This document shows, in pieces, positions 41,508 to 51,514 of a stretch of DNA of 64,000 nucleotides (position 1 is the stretch's first letter; the number at the start of each line of letters is the position of its first letter). Made by a program: the position numbers and the translations under genes. Source of the stretch: Candidatus Gastranaerophilales bacterium (GTDB taxonomy: Bacteria > Cyanobacteriota > Vampirovibrionia > Gastranaerophilales > Gastranaerophilaceae); the NCBI GenBank assembly GCA_944322785.1, contig CALUPW010000001.1, forward strand, positions 124,001 to 188,000. The letters run 5' to 3'. The notes under the pieces were generated by a model, which saw nothing but the letters and a program-made list of their open reading frames with translations, made no database searches and was not told where the DNA came from.

Positions 41508-42545
41508 TTATTTTTTTGTCAATACTTTTATGAAATTTAGTAACAACATAATAAATACGATTACTAAAATGTAGACGGCATAGTGTTTTATGGTATTTTC
41601 ACCCATTAAAAGCGATGCGATTGCGCCAGCGACAATTGCTACTGATGTTAAAATAAGCACGGTTTTCTTTTGAGAAAAACCTGCATGCAGAAGCTTGTGG
41701 TGGATATGTTCGGCATCAGCTACAAACGGGGATTTGCCTTTGCAAATTCTTCTGGTGCTGCTGAAAACAATATCCATAATAGGAACCGCAAGCACAACAA
41801 ACGGCAGAAGAAGGGTTAGGGTTGCTGCTTTCATAACTCCGACAATTGAGATTGTAGCAAGAAGAAATCCTGAAAATAGAGCGCCGCTGTCGCCCATAAA
41901 TATTTTTGCGGGATTGAAGTTGTAAGTTAAAAATGCGAGCATGGAGCCTGCAAGGATAAATCCTATTAAAGCGACAATCGGGTTTGAGGGTGTCATTGCA
42001 ATTGCAATAATTGCAAGTGTGATTGAGTTTACTGTAATAACCGAACCCGCAAGCCCGTCCACACCGTCGATAAAGTTTACCGCATTAGATATTCCGACAA
42101 TCCACAACAGGGTAATCGGGTATGACCAGAAGCCCAAATCAAGTCCGCCGAAAAACGGAACCGAACTTATTTTGACTCCAAGAAGATAAACGATAGTTGC
42201 GATTGAAAGCTGAATAAATAATTTGAATTTTGCATCCAGATTATAAACGTCATCCACAAGCCCTAAGAGAAACATCAATGAACTTCCCAGAAGAATTCCT
42301 GATAAAAGACTCCCGTACGGGTAGTAGCTCAGGAAAATAAGTGAAAGAAAGGTAAGCATTGTACTTGCCCAGATTGCAACCCCGCCGAGTCGTGAAACGG
42401 GGATTTTATGGATTTTTCTTTCATTCGGAAGATCCACCAGACCTTCTTTTTTGGAAAATGCGATTACAAGAGGTACCAGAAATACCCCGAAAATATATGC
42501 TATTATAGTTCCGATTATATGAGCGTGTGTAAGTTTAATAATCAT
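41508..42545 (-). CDS. Polyprenyl-phosphate GlcNAc-1-phosphate transferase (MraY/WecA/TagO family)
   Basis: The 345-residue protein has about ten membrane helices. Catalytic motifs are LGLVDDVYNLDAKFK (Asp-Asp), NFIDGVDGLAGS (Asn/Asp), FMGDSGALFSGF and HIHHKLLHAGFSQKK (the His-rich loop of WecA/TagO rather than MraY). It starts a lipid-linked glycan such as teichoic acid or O-antigen. It is followed on the same strand by no glycan cluster. Confidence 0.92.
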   Translation of the reverse strand: MIIKLTHAHIIGTIIAYIFGVFLVPLVIAFSKKEGLVDLPNERKIHKIPVSRLGGVAIWASTMLTFLSLIFLSYYPYGSLLSGILLGSSLMFLLGLVDDVYNLDAKFKLFIQLSIATIVYLLGVKISSVPFFGGLDLGFWSYPITLLWIVGISNAVNFIDGVDGLAGSVITVNSITLAIIAIAMTPSNPIVALIGFILAGSMLAFLTYNFNPAKIFMGDSGALFSGFLLATISIVGVMKAATLTLLLPFVVLAVPIMDIVFSSTRRICKGKSPFVADAEHIHHKLLHAGFSQKKTVLILTSVAIVAGAIASLLMGENTIKHYAVYILVIVFIMLLLNFIKVLTKK

Positions 42546-42630
42546 TTTTTATTCTTTCTTTATTATTTATCATTTGCGCTGCCCGTATCCTGTAAAGGTT
42601 TTAACCGGTGTATGCGTCGTTATAAACTTT

Positions 42631-43875
42631 TTAAATTTCCGGATAAAGCGGATATTTTCTGCATAGCTTTAAAGAACGTTCACGTAGATTGTTTAATCCC
42701 GTTTCGTTGTCTGATGCAAATATTGCGGATGCAATAATTTTTGCAACTTCAACCATATCATCTTCTTTGAAACCTCTTGTTGTAACAGCAGGTGTACCAA
42801 GACGAATTCCGCTTGTTACAAAAGGACTTTGATGGTCATTTGGAACTGTGTTTTTGTTTGCGGTGATTCCGACTTTTTCAAGAACATTTGCCATATCTTT
42901 TCCTGTTTTGCCGGTTCTTCTCAAATCAAGCGTCATAAGATGGTTTTCTGTCATGCCGCCGACAATATCCATTCCTTCATCCATCAAACCCTGTGCAAGC
43001 GCTTTTGCATTTTTTACAATCTGTTTTGCATATTCCTTAAATTCAGGTTTTGAAGCCTCTAAAAGAGCAACTGCTTTTGCTGCAATTATATGTTCAAGAG
43101 GCCCGCCCTGCATTCCGGGGAAAACAGCTTTATCAATTCCTGCGGCGTGTTCTTCTTTGCACATAATAATTCCGCCTCTGGGTCCTCTTAAAGATTTGTG
43201 GGTTGTTGTTGTCACAAAATCAGCATAAGGCGCCGGTGACGGGTGAAGCCCCGCAACAACAAGCCCCGCAATATGAGCAATGTCTGCTAACAGATAGGCG
43301 CCGACTTCATCTGCGATTTCTTTGAATTTTTTAAAGTCTATAATTTTTGAGTAGTTTGAAGCTCCGCATATAATTAGTTTCGGTTTGTGTTCGTGAGCCA
43401 TTTTGCGTACGTTGTCGTAATCTATGTTTCCGTTTTCATCAACGCCGTAGCTTTTTACGTTAAAATAAAGTCCTGAAAAGTTTACGGGAGAGCCATGTGA
43501 AAGGTGCCCGCCATTTGACAAATCCATTCCAAGCACATTGTCACCCGGCTTTAATGCGTACATAAATACTGCCATATTTGCCTGTGCTCCGCTGTGGGGC
43601 TGAACGTTTGCATGATCCATTCCGAAAAGTTCACATGCACGTTTTTGTGCAATTTCCTCAATAATATCAATATGTTCGCATCCGTTGTAAAATCTTTTGT
43701 GAGGTTTGCCTTCTGCGTATTTGTTTGTCAAAACGCTTCCCGCAGCTTCCATAACCGCTAAAGATGTACAGTTTTCGCTTGCAATAAGTTCAATAGTATT
43801 TTGCTGTCTTTCAAGTTCCTTTTCAATTTGTTCTGCCACAATCGGGTCTGTTTTTCTTATATGTTCAATATTCAT
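42631..43875 (-). CDS. glyA: Serine hydroxymethyltransferase
   Basis: The 414-residue PLP enzyme has [51 protein letters not shown] and the PLP lysine in [14 protein letters not shown]. It converts serine and tetrahydrofolate to glycine and methylene-tetrahydrofolate. It is divergent from alr; GAGGTGATTAGGAT precedes the ATG. Confidence 0.98.
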   Translation of the reverse strand: MNIEHIRKTDPIVAEQIEKELERQQNTIELIASENCTSLAVMEAAGSVLTNKYAEGKPHKRFYNGCEHIDIIEEIAQKRACELFGMDHANVQPHSGAQANMAVFMYALKPGDNVLGMDLSNGGHLSHGSPVNFSGLYFNVKSYGVDENGNIDYDNVRKMAHEHKPKLIICGASNYSKIIDFKKFKEIADEVGAYLLADIAHIAGLVVAGLHPSPAPYADFVTTTTHKSLRGPRGGIIMCKEEHAAGIDKAVFPGMQGGPLEHIIAAKAVALLEASKPEFKEYAKQIVKNAKALAQGLMDEGMDIVGGMTENHLMTLDLRRTGKTGKDMANVLEKVGITANKNTVPNDHQSPFVTSGIRLGTPAVTTRGFKEDDMVEVAKIIASAIFASDNETGLNNLRERSLKLCRKYPLYPEI

Positions 43876-43909
43876 ATCCTAATCACCTCACAACTTTCCT
43901 GTCAAAAGA

Positions 43910-43938
43910 ATTATAAATAAAATATAAGATTGTGACAA
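43910..43938 (-). promoter_or_regulatory. glyA promoter
   Basis: TTGTCA, 17 bp, TATAAT on the minus strand. Confidence 0.82.
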
Positions 43939-43961
43939 GATTTTTATATTTGTTTAATAAA

Positions 43962-43989
43962 TTGCACTTGAAAAATTTCGTTCTATAAT
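43962..43989 (+). promoter_or_regulatory. alr promoter
   Basis: TTGCAC, 16 bp, TATAAT. The ATG lies 7 nt after the -10, so the transcript would have almost no leader, although GGAG lies between. Confidence 0.7.
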
Positions 43990-43996
43990 TGGAGTT

Positions 43997-45121
43997 ATGA
44001 AAAATGTAAAACAATCAAACGTAAATATTCACAGGGACAGCTGGGTTGAGATTAATCTTGATTATCTCGCCCAAAATATCAAAGCTATAAAAAAACAAAC
44101 ACCTGAGGGTGTAAAACTTCTTGCGGTTGTAAAAGCTGATGCCTACGGTCATGGTGCAGTTATGCTGGCACCGACGCTTCTTGCAAGCGGTGCTGATATG
44201 CTCGGGGTTGCCTCAATTGATGAGGGGGCAGATTTGCGTAATGCTAAAATAACCGCCGATATCCTTGTTCTGGGTGCAGTTCCTGTCTGGGCAGTGGAAA
44301 GTGCGGTAAAGCTTGACCTTGCAATCTCAATTTTTTCCAAAGACCATATAACAGCCTGTCGTCAGGCGTTTGAAAGAACCGGAAAAAGACCGAAAGTCCA
44401 CGTGAAAATTGACACCGGAATGAATCGTATAGGCGTTGCGGTTGATGATGCCGTTGATTTTATAAATGAGGTCAGAAATTCTGATTTTATAGATTTTAAA
44501 GGTGTTTTTACCCACCTTGCGAATGCTGAAAACCGTGATAAAACAAAGCTTCAGATTGAAAAATGGAACAGCGTGATTTCAAAGATAAAGAAGGATGGGC
44601 TTTTGCTTCATATTTTGAATACTGCCGGACAAATGTGTTATGATGTGCCGAATTCAAATATGCGGCGGGCAGGAATTGCACTTTACGGACTTTATCCGGA
44701 TTTTCCGGAGAGCGGCGAAAAACATATTCCTGCATTAAAACAAATTCTTTCTCTAAAAGGGCGCATTGTTCATATTCATAATGCAAAGGATAATGAAGGT
44801 GTAAGCTACGGTCACACCTATGTCGCACACGGCACACGCAAAATTGCAACGGTTCCGTTAGGTTATGCAGACGGCGTTCCGAGAGCTTTGTCAAATAAGA
44901 TTTATGGTGTTTTAAACGGCCGAAAAGTTCCGCAAATCGGAAATATTACAATGGATCAAATGATGTTTGACATTACCGGAATCGATGCAAATGTAGGAGA
45001 TGTAATTATACTTCTTGATGAAAACAATTCAATAGATGAATGGGCAAAAATTTTAGGAACAATCAACTATGAGTTAACCTGCCGTTTAAAAGTGCGTTTG
45101 CCAAGAGTTTATACGAGATGA
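43997..45121 (+). CDS. alr: Alanine racemase
   Basis: The 374-residue protein has WVEINLDYLAQNI, PLP lysine in LLAVVKADAYGHGA, KIDTGMNRIGV, and in the C-terminal domain NEGVSYGHTYVA (catalytic Tyr) with VPLGYADGVPR and MDQMMFDITG. It produces D-alanine for peptidoglycan. Confidence 0.97.
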   Translation: MKNVKQSNVNIHRDSWVEINLDYLAQNIKAIKKQTPEGVKLLAVVKADAYGHGAVMLAPTLLASGADMLGVASIDEGADLRNAKITADILVLGAVPVWAVESAVKLDLAISIFSKDHITACRQAFERTGKRPKVHVKIDTGMNRIGVAVDDAVDFINEVRNSDFIDFKGVFTHLANAENRDKTKLQIEKWNSVISKIKKDGLLLHILNTAGQMCYDVPNSNMRRAGIALYGLYPDFPESGEKHIPALKQILSLKGRIVHIHNAKDNEGVSYGHTYVAHGTRKIATVPLGYADGVPRALSNKIYGVLNGRKVPQIGNITMDQMMFDITGIDANVGDVIILLDENNSIDEWAKILGTINYELTCRLKVRLPRVYTR

Positions 45122-45166
45122 TATTTTGGCAGCCGGACTCCGGTATGATTTTAAATATTTAGTTAC

Positions 45167-45204
45167 AAAAAACAAGCGCAAAAATTTCTTTGCGCTTGTT
45201 TTTT
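45167..45204. terminator. Bidirectional terminator
   Basis: AAAACAAGCGCAAA and TTTGCGCTTGTTTT between alr and the convergent secreted protein gene. Confidence 0.88.
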
Positions 45205-45223
45205 ATAAATTTGCTTAATATTT

Positions 45224-45727
45224 TTATTGACCGTAGCCCTGTCCGAAGCCGCTGCTTTTAAATCCTGTTCCGCCGAAGTTGTAATGATTTTCGCTTGCGT
45301 TTTTGTTCCAGCGTCTTTTAGGAGCCTGTTGAACCGTAGCAGCACCTCTTGTTTTGCCAGAAGTTTGAACATTTGCGGTTGTTCCCTGATAGTTGGGTGA
45401 ATTAATATTCATTCCTTGATTGCTGTATCCTTGAGGGGTTGTTGTGCCTGCAGTCTGTCCGCCGGTTGTTGTTCCAGTCGTATTATAGATATAGTGCCCG
45501 TTAGGCTGGGTATTTGTGTACGGCCCGGTAGTTCCGTAAACCTGCGGATTATAATTGTAAGGCTGGCCGGGAACATACAAATTTGTTGAATCCCATGAGT
45601 TTAAATCTTTAAAATATTTATCAGTCTGCCCGACAGAAAGAGGGCTGGATGTTCTGTTATAATCGGCTGCAGCATAAGCGCTTCCTGTAAATGCAAGAAG
45701 ACATAAAATTAAGAGTAATTTTTTCAT
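45224..45727 (-). CDS. Secreted Thr/Gly/Asn/Tyr-rich protein
   Basis: The approximately 167-residue protein has a classical signal peptide (MKKLLLILCLLAFTGSAYA-AA). The mature protein is low complexity, with PYNYNPQVYGTTGPY and TTGTTTGGQTAGTTT, and a basic, Gly-rich end (GGTGFKSSGFGQGYGQ). The start at 45727 is set by AAGGAGGTAACTCA. No known domain; perhaps a surface or matrix component. Confidence 0.78.
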   Translation of the reverse strand: MKKLLLILCLLAFTGSAYAAADYNRTSSPLSVGQTDKYFKDLNSWDSTNLYVPGQPYNYNPQVYGTTGPYTNTQPNGHYIYNTTGTTTGGQTAGTTTPQGYSNQGMNINSPNYQGTTANVQTSGKTRGAATVQQAPKRRWNKNASENHYNFGGTGFKSSGFGQGYGQ

Positions 45728-45769
45728 TGAGTTACCTCCTTGTTTTATTATTATATAATATAATTTCAA

Positions 45770-46130
45770 AAAAAGTAAGGGGGTGCCGGTAAAAAGATTG
45801 CCTGAATATTATATACAACAGGCTTTTGAATTTTTTAAATAAAGAAATTTATATAAAGTTTATATGTATAATTGTTCGGGACTTTATTGTTTAAAAAAGT
45901 ATAGAACCTGTTAAAATAGCTGTTATATTTGAATTTCAGAAATTTTTGTTCTATTATAAAAAATAATCTTTTATATATTTTCTGCTTATATCTAAATCCG
46001 TAAAAACTAATTAAAACATGTTAAAGAACTGTTACAATTATGACCGGATGTTAATGTAATCTTTATAAATTAATAATAAATCCGTATTTTATAGGATTTT
46101 TTACGGGTAAATCTCTGATAAGATTTGATT
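45770..46130. other. AT-rich intergenic stretch without a recognised gene
   Basis: Holds a hairpin GCCTG/CAGGC followed by TTTTGAATTTTTT near 45802-45840 and a short TCCGTA/TACGG-type inverted repeat near 46081-46105. A 19-codon GTG frame near 45783 has no properly spaced ribosome-binding site. Confidence 0.5.
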
Positions 46131-46209
46131 TGAAAGGGCAAAGCTCATTTCCTCCCGTTTCTTTAAAAACGACTGTAAATCGTAAAAGTTTAAGAAAGGG
46201 GGTGGTAAA

Positions 46210-46284
46210 ATGGTATTCGCAACAAGCGAAAAAGCACTAATCATATTATTTCTAATACTTTTAGTGCTTAAATTAATCCATTAA
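46210..46284 (+). CDS. Small hydrophobic toxin-like peptide, module C
   Basis: A 24-codon frame with ATG 46210 behind AAAGGGGGTGGTAAA. The peptide reads MVFATSEKALIILFL then ILLVLKLIH, sharing the S-E-K-A-L-I-I core and late L-K-L with modules A and B. The leader contains CCCGTTTCTT, which can pair with the Shine-Dalgarno region AAGAAAGGGG. The terminator after the stop has GAGGATG/CATCCTC within a GGGC/GCCC base. Confidence 0.68.
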   Translation: MVFATSEKALIILFLILLVLKLIH

Positions 46285-46321
46285 GGGGCTTTAATGAGGA
46301 TGTTAGCGCATCCTCGCCCTT
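46227..46321 (-). ncRNA. Antisense RNA of type I module C
   Basis: From the convergent promoter to a terminator formed by AAGCACTAA and TTAGTGCTT plus TTTTTC on the minus strand; the stem DNA (46232-46240, 46261-46269) lies inside the toxin frame. Confidence 0.65.
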
Positions 46322-46327
46322 TCTTTT

Positions 46328-46355
46328 ATTATAACTTATATTTCCTAAATTTCAA
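46328..46355 (-). promoter_or_regulatory. Antisense promoter, type I module C
   Basis: TTGAAA (46355-46350), 16 bp, TATAAT (46333-46328). Confidence 0.85.
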
Positions 46356-46375
46356 GTGTTGAATTTAAATTTCTC

Positions 46376-46404
46376 TTGTCGGGGATTTTTTTTCATGATA
46401 GCAT
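46376..46404 (+). promoter_or_regulatory. Probable promoter of nusB-ftsY
   Basis: TTGTCG, 17 bp, TAGCAT with TG before the -10. Confidence 0.45.
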
Positions 46405-46449
46405 TTTTTCGTGTAGAACAACTTGAAAATACAGCAAAGAGGTAAATAT

Positions 46450-47109
46450 ATGCAAGCTCGACGAGCAGCCAGAGAACTGGCATTTATATTATTTTCACAA
46501 TTTGATAAAAAGATTGCAAACTACTCAAAATCAGATCTTGAGGATATTATTTTAAAATCGGTCAGAATTTTGACAGGTAATGCGGGAGATGAACTTAAGA
46601 CGGCAGTTGGCTCATTAATTGCAATGCGAGATGAAATTGACAACTATGAAGCCGAACATGAAACCAATTTGAACAGACCGCTGGGTGTTGCAAATGTTCC
46701 TGTTCCGATTGTAATGACTTCTGAAATGTCTGCAAGAATAAATGAAATGATTGATATTGCGGAAAAAGCACTTCTTGCACTTGAAATTGCGGAATTTACA
46801 ACACTGGATTCGCAAAATGAGGTAAAAGATTATGCAATTCAAATTGCGGAAAGTTTTCAGAAAAATCACAAAGAAGTTGACGATATTATTCAAAAACATG
46901 CAAGAAACTGGGATATACAGCGCCTTGTAAAAATGGACAAAGACATTTTAAGAATTGCAATTGTCGAACTTCTTTATATCAAAGATGCACCGATGAAGGT
47001 TGTGGTTGATGAGGCGCTTGAACTTGCGAAAAAATATTCAACAGACGACAGCGCATCATTTATCAACGGAATTCTGGCGAAGGTAATTGTTGAAAACGGA
47101 CTTAAATAA
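46450..47109 (+). CDS. nusB: Transcription antitermination factor NusB, long form
   Basis: About 219 residues versus 130-150 in most bacteria. The N-terminal ARRAARELAFILFSQFD and C-terminal MDKDILRIAIVELLYI, VVDEALELAKKYSTDDSASFINGILAKV are classic NusB. The extra approximately 70 residues in the middle (about 50-120) resemble the enlarged cyanobacterial form. The ATG at 46450 follows AGAGGTAAATAT. It overlaps ftsY by one base. Confidence 0.92.
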   Translation: MQARRAARELAFILFSQFDKKIANYSKSDLEDIILKSVRILTGNAGDELKTAVGSLIAMRDEIDNYEAEHETNLNRPLGVANVPVPIVMTSEMSARINEMIDIAEKALLALEIAEFTTLDSQNEVKDYAIQIAESFQKNHKEVDDIIQKHARNWDIQRLVKMDKDILRIAIVELLYIKDAPMKVVVDEALELAKKYSTDDSASFINGILAKVIVENGLK

Positions 47110-48023
47110 TGTTCAAATTCTTTTCGGATAAATTTAATAACCTTAAACAGGCAATTTCAAAAACAGCGGAAAATCTGGTCGGAAATGTTGTTGATGCGGT
47201 TGAAAACGAAGAAGAATTCTCGGATTTTGTCCTTGATGATATGGAAGACATGCTGATAAGTGCGGATTTAGGTGTAAATTATGCCTCCGAGCTTGTTGAC
47301 AATCTTCGCTCACAGGACAAAATCAGGCCTTCCGAGGTTAAAGATTATCTGAAAAACGAGTTTTTAAAGACTCTTAAGGAAGCCGGCGACAACAACTTGT
47401 ATTATAAAGACAATGAATTGAACATATATTTTATCGCAGGTGTAAACGGTGTCGGTAAAACAACTTTAATCGGCAAACTTGCTTACAAATTTAAAAACGA
47501 AGGTAAAAAAGTTTTGATAGCTGCCGGTGATACATTTCGTGCAGCAGCCGAAGAACAGCTTGATATCTGGTCAAAACGGGCAGGGGCAGATATCGTCCGC
47601 CGTGACAAAGCTGATCCTGCATCGGTTGTTTATGAAGCAATTCAAAAAGCAAAGAATGAAAATTATGACGTTGTTCTTGTTGATACGGCAGGAAGGCTTC
47701 AAAATAAATACAATTTGATGGAAGAACTCACTAAAATTAAATCCGTCATTGACAAAAATGCTCCGGAAAATTTGCGTGAAACAATGCTGGTTCTTGATGC
47801 AAACACGGGACAAAACGGACTTCAGCAGGCAAAAGTTTTTCTTGAAGCCGTAAATTTGACCTCTGTTGCTCTAACAAAACTTGACGGTTCTGCAAAAGGC
47901 GCAATCGTTCTTGCTGTTGCAAAAGAGATGAAACTTCCGGTAAAACTAATCGGTGTCGGTGAAAAAATGGAAGATTTAAAGAGCTTTAACAGTGATGAAT
48001 TTATAGATGCTCTTTTCGGTTAA
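47109..48023 (+). CDS. ftsY: Signal recognition particle receptor FtsY
   Basis: The 304-residue protein has the NG domain only, without the acidic A domain: GVNGVGKTTLIGKLA (P-loop), AAGDTFRAAAEEQL, LVDTAGRLQNKYNLMEEL, LDANTGQNG, TKLDGSAKGA and IGVGEKMEDLKSF. It docks SRP-ribosome complexes at the membrane. Translationally coupled to nusB. Confidence 0.97.
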   Translation: MFKFFSDKFNNLKQAISKTAENLVGNVVDAVENEEEFSDFVLDDMEDMLISADLGVNYASELVDNLRSQDKIRPSEVKDYLKNEFLKTLKEAGDNNLYYKDNELNIYFIAGVNGVGKTTLIGKLAYKFKNEGKKVLIAAGDTFRAAAEEQLDIWSKRAGADIVRRDKADPASVVYEAIQKAKNENYDVVLVDTAGRLQNKYNLMEELTKIKSVIDKNAPENLRETMLVLDANTGQNGLQQAKVFLEAVNLTSVALTKLDGSAKGAIVLAVAKEMKLPVKLIGVGEKMEDLKSFNSDEFIDALFG

Positions 48024-48026
48024 ATT

Positions 48027-48647
48027 ATGAAAAAGATTAAATCCGTAAAAACTCAAAAAGAAAACGAAATTTTGTTGTTCGGCTCTGGTAAAAAATGTAA
48101 AGTCCTTGTAATCGGAGTATTTCACGGGGACGAGCCGCAGGGCAAATTTTTGATTGAAGATTACATTAACAAAAATCCGGAAAGCGGACTTTATTTTATC
48201 CCATGCCTTAATCCGGACGGAATGCAAATGAAAAAAAGGACAAATGCCTCAGGCGTTGATTTGAACCGAAATTTCCCGACCGGCAACTGGGAATATACCT
48301 CATATGATGAATTTTTCGGGGGCGAAAGACCGGCGTCAGAAATTGAAACGAAGTTTTTAATTGAGGTTATAAAAGAATTAAAACCAAAAATAATTTTAAC
48401 GCTTCATGCACCTTTCAAGGTAGTGAATTACGATGGTGATGCGAAAGAGATTTCAAAAAAGATTTCCGCAATCATAAAATATCCGGTTGAGGAAAATATC
48501 GGATATCCGACCCCCGGAAGTTTCGGAACTTATGCAGGAATTGAAAATAAAATTCCCGCAATTACACTGGAACTGGATGAAACCTGCCCTGTTGAGGAGC
48601 TGATTTCACCCGTTCACAAAATATTTGATATGCTTGAGTCCTACTAA
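48027..48647 (+). CDS. M14-type zinc carboxypeptidase / murein-peptide amidase-like
   Basis: The 206-residue protein has zinc ligands in GVFHGDEPQG (His-x-x-Glu) and LTLHAP (His), substrate-binding SGVDLNRNFPT, and catalytic Glu in ITLELDETCP. It is compact, without signal peptide, resembling MpaA/DUF2817 enzymes that trim murein peptides in the cytoplasm. It follows ftsY by 3 nt. Confidence 0.85.
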   Translation: MKKIKSVKTQKENEILLFGSGKKCKVLVIGVFHGDEPQGKFLIEDYINKNPESGLYFIPCLNPDGMQMKKRTNASGVDLNRNFPTGNWEYTSYDEFFGGERPASEIETKFLIEVIKELKPKIILTLHAPFKVVNYDGDAKEISKKISAIIKYPVEENIGYPTPGSFGTYAGIENKIPAITLELDETCPVEELISPVHKIFDMLESY

Positions 48648-48657
48648 AGAAAGATAA

Positions 48658-49194
48658 TTATTTCCAGAATTCATACCAAGCTTTTTCTTTGGGCGCTGAT
48701 GCATGCTGCTTGTCCGCATCTTCAAATTCGATTTCAAGATGACCACGTTCACCTTTTGCATTTTCAACATCTGCATAAATTACGCCGTGTTCATAAGCAT
48801 CAGCTTCACCATAAAGAGCCGACGGGTCATTCATGGTATCTTTTCTTACGTGATATTCTGATTTGGCATTTTGAAGAGCTTCCTCAGCTGTTTTTCCGTA
48901 AGATGCTCCGATTAAATCGTTGCTGTCCAGAACTTTGCCGTTGCCGTCGCCTTCTGCTGCCGCCTTAATTAATGCCGCCTGATATCTGGTGACTTCAAGT
49001 TCATTGTCTTTTACTTCATTTCCGTTTTTGTCCAGAACCTTGCCATCTTTAATTGTCCATTGGGCTTCGTTGCCTTTTACGGTTGCATTCTTAAAGTCAA
49101 TAACAAAACTCTTTCCCGTGTCTTTGTCTTTTACCTTGACCTTTGTGTAGCCGTTTTTCGGTTGTCCAGCACCGTTCACTTCATTAATTGTCAT
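48658..49194 (-). CDS. Hypothetical protein, 178 residues
   Basis: Hydrophilic protein, no signal peptide. The N-terminal half is beta-like (YTKVKVKDKDTGKSFVIDF, then WTIKDGKVLDKNGNEVKD). A short acidic stretch GDGNGKVLDSNDLIG recalls an EF-hand-like loop (D-x-N-x-K-x-L-D-x-N-D) and might bind calcium. The rest is unrecognised. Convergent with the M14 peptidase gene. Confidence 0.7.
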   Translation of the reverse strand: MTINEVNGAGQPKNGYTKVKVKDKDTGKSFVIDFKNATVKGNEAQWTIKDGKVLDKNGNEVKDNELEVTRYQAALIKAAAEGDGNGKVLDSNDLIGASYGKTAEEALQNAKSEYHVRKDTMNDPSALYGEADAYEHGVIYADVENAKGERGHLEIEFEDADKQHASAPKEKAWYEFWK

Positions 49195-49278
49195 AATAAT
49201 ACCTCGTTTCCTTTATATATTTTATAAATATTTTTTCGGTATTCGAATTGCTTGAATTTCATAATTAATTTACAATTA

Positions 49279-49307
49279 TTAACAATGAAAAATTTTTGTT
49301 GTAAAAT
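49279..49307 (+). promoter_or_regulatory. cysS promoter
   Basis: TTAACA, 17 bp, TAAAAT. No T-box structure is visible in the short leader. Confidence 0.6.
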
Positions 49308-49339
49308 TGGATTAACAGAATAAACAGAGGGATTTTTTA

Positions 49340-50713
49340 ATGAAATTACACAATTCTTTTACAAACCAAATCGAGGAGTTTAAACCGATTGAAGAAAATA
49401 AAGTAAAAATGTATGTCTGCGGCCCGACAGTTTATGATTATGCACACCTGGGGCATGCAAGATGTTATATTACATGGGATGTTTTATACAGATATCTGAA
49501 ATTCAAAGGTTACGACGTCACCTACTGCCGCAACGTAACTGATGTTGACGATAAAATTCTTAAAAAAGCGGAAAAAGAAAATAAAACACCCGAGGAGGTT
49601 TCTCAATACTGGTACAAGCAGTTTGAAAATTCCATGAAAGCTTTGAACACTTTAAAACCTGATATTGAACCTTTTGCAACAAAAACTCTCGGTGAAATGA
49701 TAGGAATGGTAAAAGATTTGATAAACAAAGGTTTTGCCTATGAAGTTGACGGAGATGTCTATTTCAGAGTTAAAAAATTTCCGAATTACGGATATCTTTC
49801 AAAACAGCCGATAGACAAACTGGAAAGCGGCGCAAGAATTGAAGTCGGGGAAAAGAAAGAAGATCCTCTGGATTTTGCGCTCTGGAAAAAGGATGAAAAA
49901 TTCGGATACAAAAGTCCGTGGGGAATCGGACGTCCGGGATGGCACATTGAGTGTTCCGCAATGAGCCGTAAATATCTTGGCAAAACCATTGATATTCATG
50001 CAGGCGGTGCCGATTTGATTTTTCCGCACCATGAAAACGAGATTGCACAGTCAGAGTGTGCAAACGGATGCAAATTCGTAAACTACTGGCTTCACAACGG
50101 TTTTGTAACAATAAATAAAGAAAAAATGTCAAAATCTCTCGGAAATTTTCTGACGATTGATGATTTGCTTAAAAAATACGACGCAAATACAATCCGTTTC
50201 TTTATTTTGACCAATCATTACAGAATGCCGGTTGAATTCAGCGACGAGGCTCTTTTATCAGCTTCTGCCGGTGTAAAAAGAATGCTCAATGCAAAACAAA
50301 CTCCGGTAGATGAAAGTTTTGATATTGCACAAACAGATGAATACAAAGAATTTGTGGAGGCTATGGATGATGATTTAAACACCTCCCGTGCACTTGCCGT
50401 GCTTTTTGAACTCGCAAACAAGGCAAACAAAGGTGAAAACGGGGCATTCACAACGCTTTACAAACTCGGCAGTGCTTTAGGATTCAGTTTTGAAAAAGCA
50501 ACTCTGTCCGATGATGAACTTGCAGAAGTTGTAAAACGTGTAAGCGGCAAACTGGGTGAAAATTTCGGGTCAATGGAGGAACTTCTTGCTTTCCGCAAAA
50601 AAGCACGTGAAGATAAAAACTGGCCGGTAGCCGACAAAATTCGTATTGCATTCGATGAGGAAGGGATAGTTCTTAAAGATACAAAAGAAGGTACGACGTG
50701 GGAATTGAAATAA
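49340..50713 (+). CDS. cysS: Cysteinyl-tRNA synthetase
   Basis: The 457-residue class I synthetase has [18 protein letters not shown] (zinc Cys and HIGH-type HLGH), [31 protein letters not shown] and the KMSKS loop [23 protein letters not shown] precedes the ATG. Confidence 0.98.
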   Translation: MKLHNSFTNQIEEFKPIEENKVKMYVCGPTVYDYAHLGHARCYITWDVLYRYLKFKGYDVTYCRNVTDVDDKILKKAEKENKTPEEVSQYWYKQFENSMKALNTLKPDIEPFATKTLGEMIGMVKDLINKGFAYEVDGDVYFRVKKFPNYGYLSKQPIDKLESGARIEVGEKKEDPLDFALWKKDEKFGYKSPWGIGRPGWHIECSAMSRKYLGKTIDIHAGGADLIFPHHENEIAQSECANGCKFVNYWLHNGFVTINKEKMSKSLGNFLTIDDLLKKYDANTIRFFILTNHYRMPVEFSDEALLSASAGVKRMLNAKQTPVDESFDIAQTDEYKEFVEAMDDDLNTSRALAVLFELANKANKGENGAFTTLYKLGSALGFSFEKATLSDDELAEVVKRVSGKLGENFGSMEELLAFRKKAREDKNWPVADKIRIAFDEEGIVLKDTKEGTTWELK

Positions 50714-50726
50714 TCGGAATTTATTA

Positions 50727-50767
50727 AAAAGCGGCGGATTTTGATATTATCAAAATCCGCCGCTTTT
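50727..50767. terminator. Strong bidirectional terminator
   Basis: AAAAGCGGCGGATTTTGATA with its inverse repeat; serves cysS and prepilin locus 2. Confidence 0.92.
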
Positions 50768-50772
50768 GCTTT

Positions 50773-51492
50773 TTAGAATTTTATGGGATAATCGTCTGGA
50801 ATTTCCCAGCCGTTGCAGTAAATCATATATGTACAATATACGGAGGATGGAACACCGCTTGTTTCTCTCTCATTTTTATAACAGTTTTTTATATAATTTT
50901 CACGATTTGTTTCAAGCTTTTGGCATGACCAATTAAGATACCATTGCGGTTCCAAACCCACTTTGCTGGAGGAATTACTTGCATTAACCGTAAATGCAAA
51001 GAGATTTCTTCCTTCAATAAATTCATCTTTTTTTCTTCTGTTTGTTGTTCCTACATATACTGTCATTACATAACCATTACTGTTTTCATTTACTCTTGGA
51101 TTGAATTCCAAAAACAATCCGTCGGCAAGAATAAATTGAGGTGTTTTATCCAAGCGATTCCTGAGATATGAGTCTGTTCCGTCTGCATATTTGACACCAA
51201 TCAAATCACGTCCGGTCCATGTATATTTAAGGTAAGGCTTTATATAAATATTAACAAATTCCAGAGCCTGCTGCCGGCCGGCCGAGGATGAGCCTGCTCC
51301 TTCTGTCGGATATGACCAGTAGGCAGCACTTTCATTATAAACTTCTGACATTTTGATTGTATTTGAAATAATTGAGAATGCTCTTTGAAGTTCTGTTGAA
51401 ACAACTCGTTTTTTATACGCACCCATTAGATTCGGGATTGTTAATGCAGCGACAATTCCTATAATCCCGAGGGTTATCAGCACCTCAGCCAT
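50773..51492 (-). CDS. Prepilin-like protein, locus 2, behind a poly-G tract
   Basis: From ATG 51492 the frame reads MAEVLITLGIIGIVAALTIP, then about 220 residues ending CNGWEIPDDYPIKF. This ATG lies inside the prepilin signal: upstream in frame are AYNSLLTGFT, giving a proper G|FTMAE cleavage site. That upstream part runs into the G tract and has no ATG, GTG or TTG in frame before a TAA. A complete prepilin can only be made from the ATG at 51568 if the tract changes by -1 or +2. Probably a type II/IV pseudopilin. Confidence 0.85.
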   Translation of the reverse strand: MAEVLITLGIIGIVAALTIPNLMGAYKKRVVSTELQRAFSIISNTIKMSEVYNESAAYWSYPTEGAGSSSAGRQQALEFVNIYIKPYLKYTWTGRDLIGVKYADGTDSYLRNRLDKTPQFILADGLFLEFNPRVNENSNGYVMTVYVGTTNRRKKDEFIEGRNLFAFTVNASNSSSKVGLEPQWYLNWSCQKLETNRENYIKNCYKNERETSGVPSSVYCTYMIYCNGWEIPDDYPIKF

Positions 51493-51514
51493 TGTAAATC
51501 CGGTCAGGAGAGAA

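Noticed and set aside
45783-45842. Nineteen-codon frame that could be a fifth toxin module
   Set aside because: No antisense TTGAAW-16-TATAAT promoter, no hydrophobic helix, and the AAGGGGG abuts the GTG without spacing.
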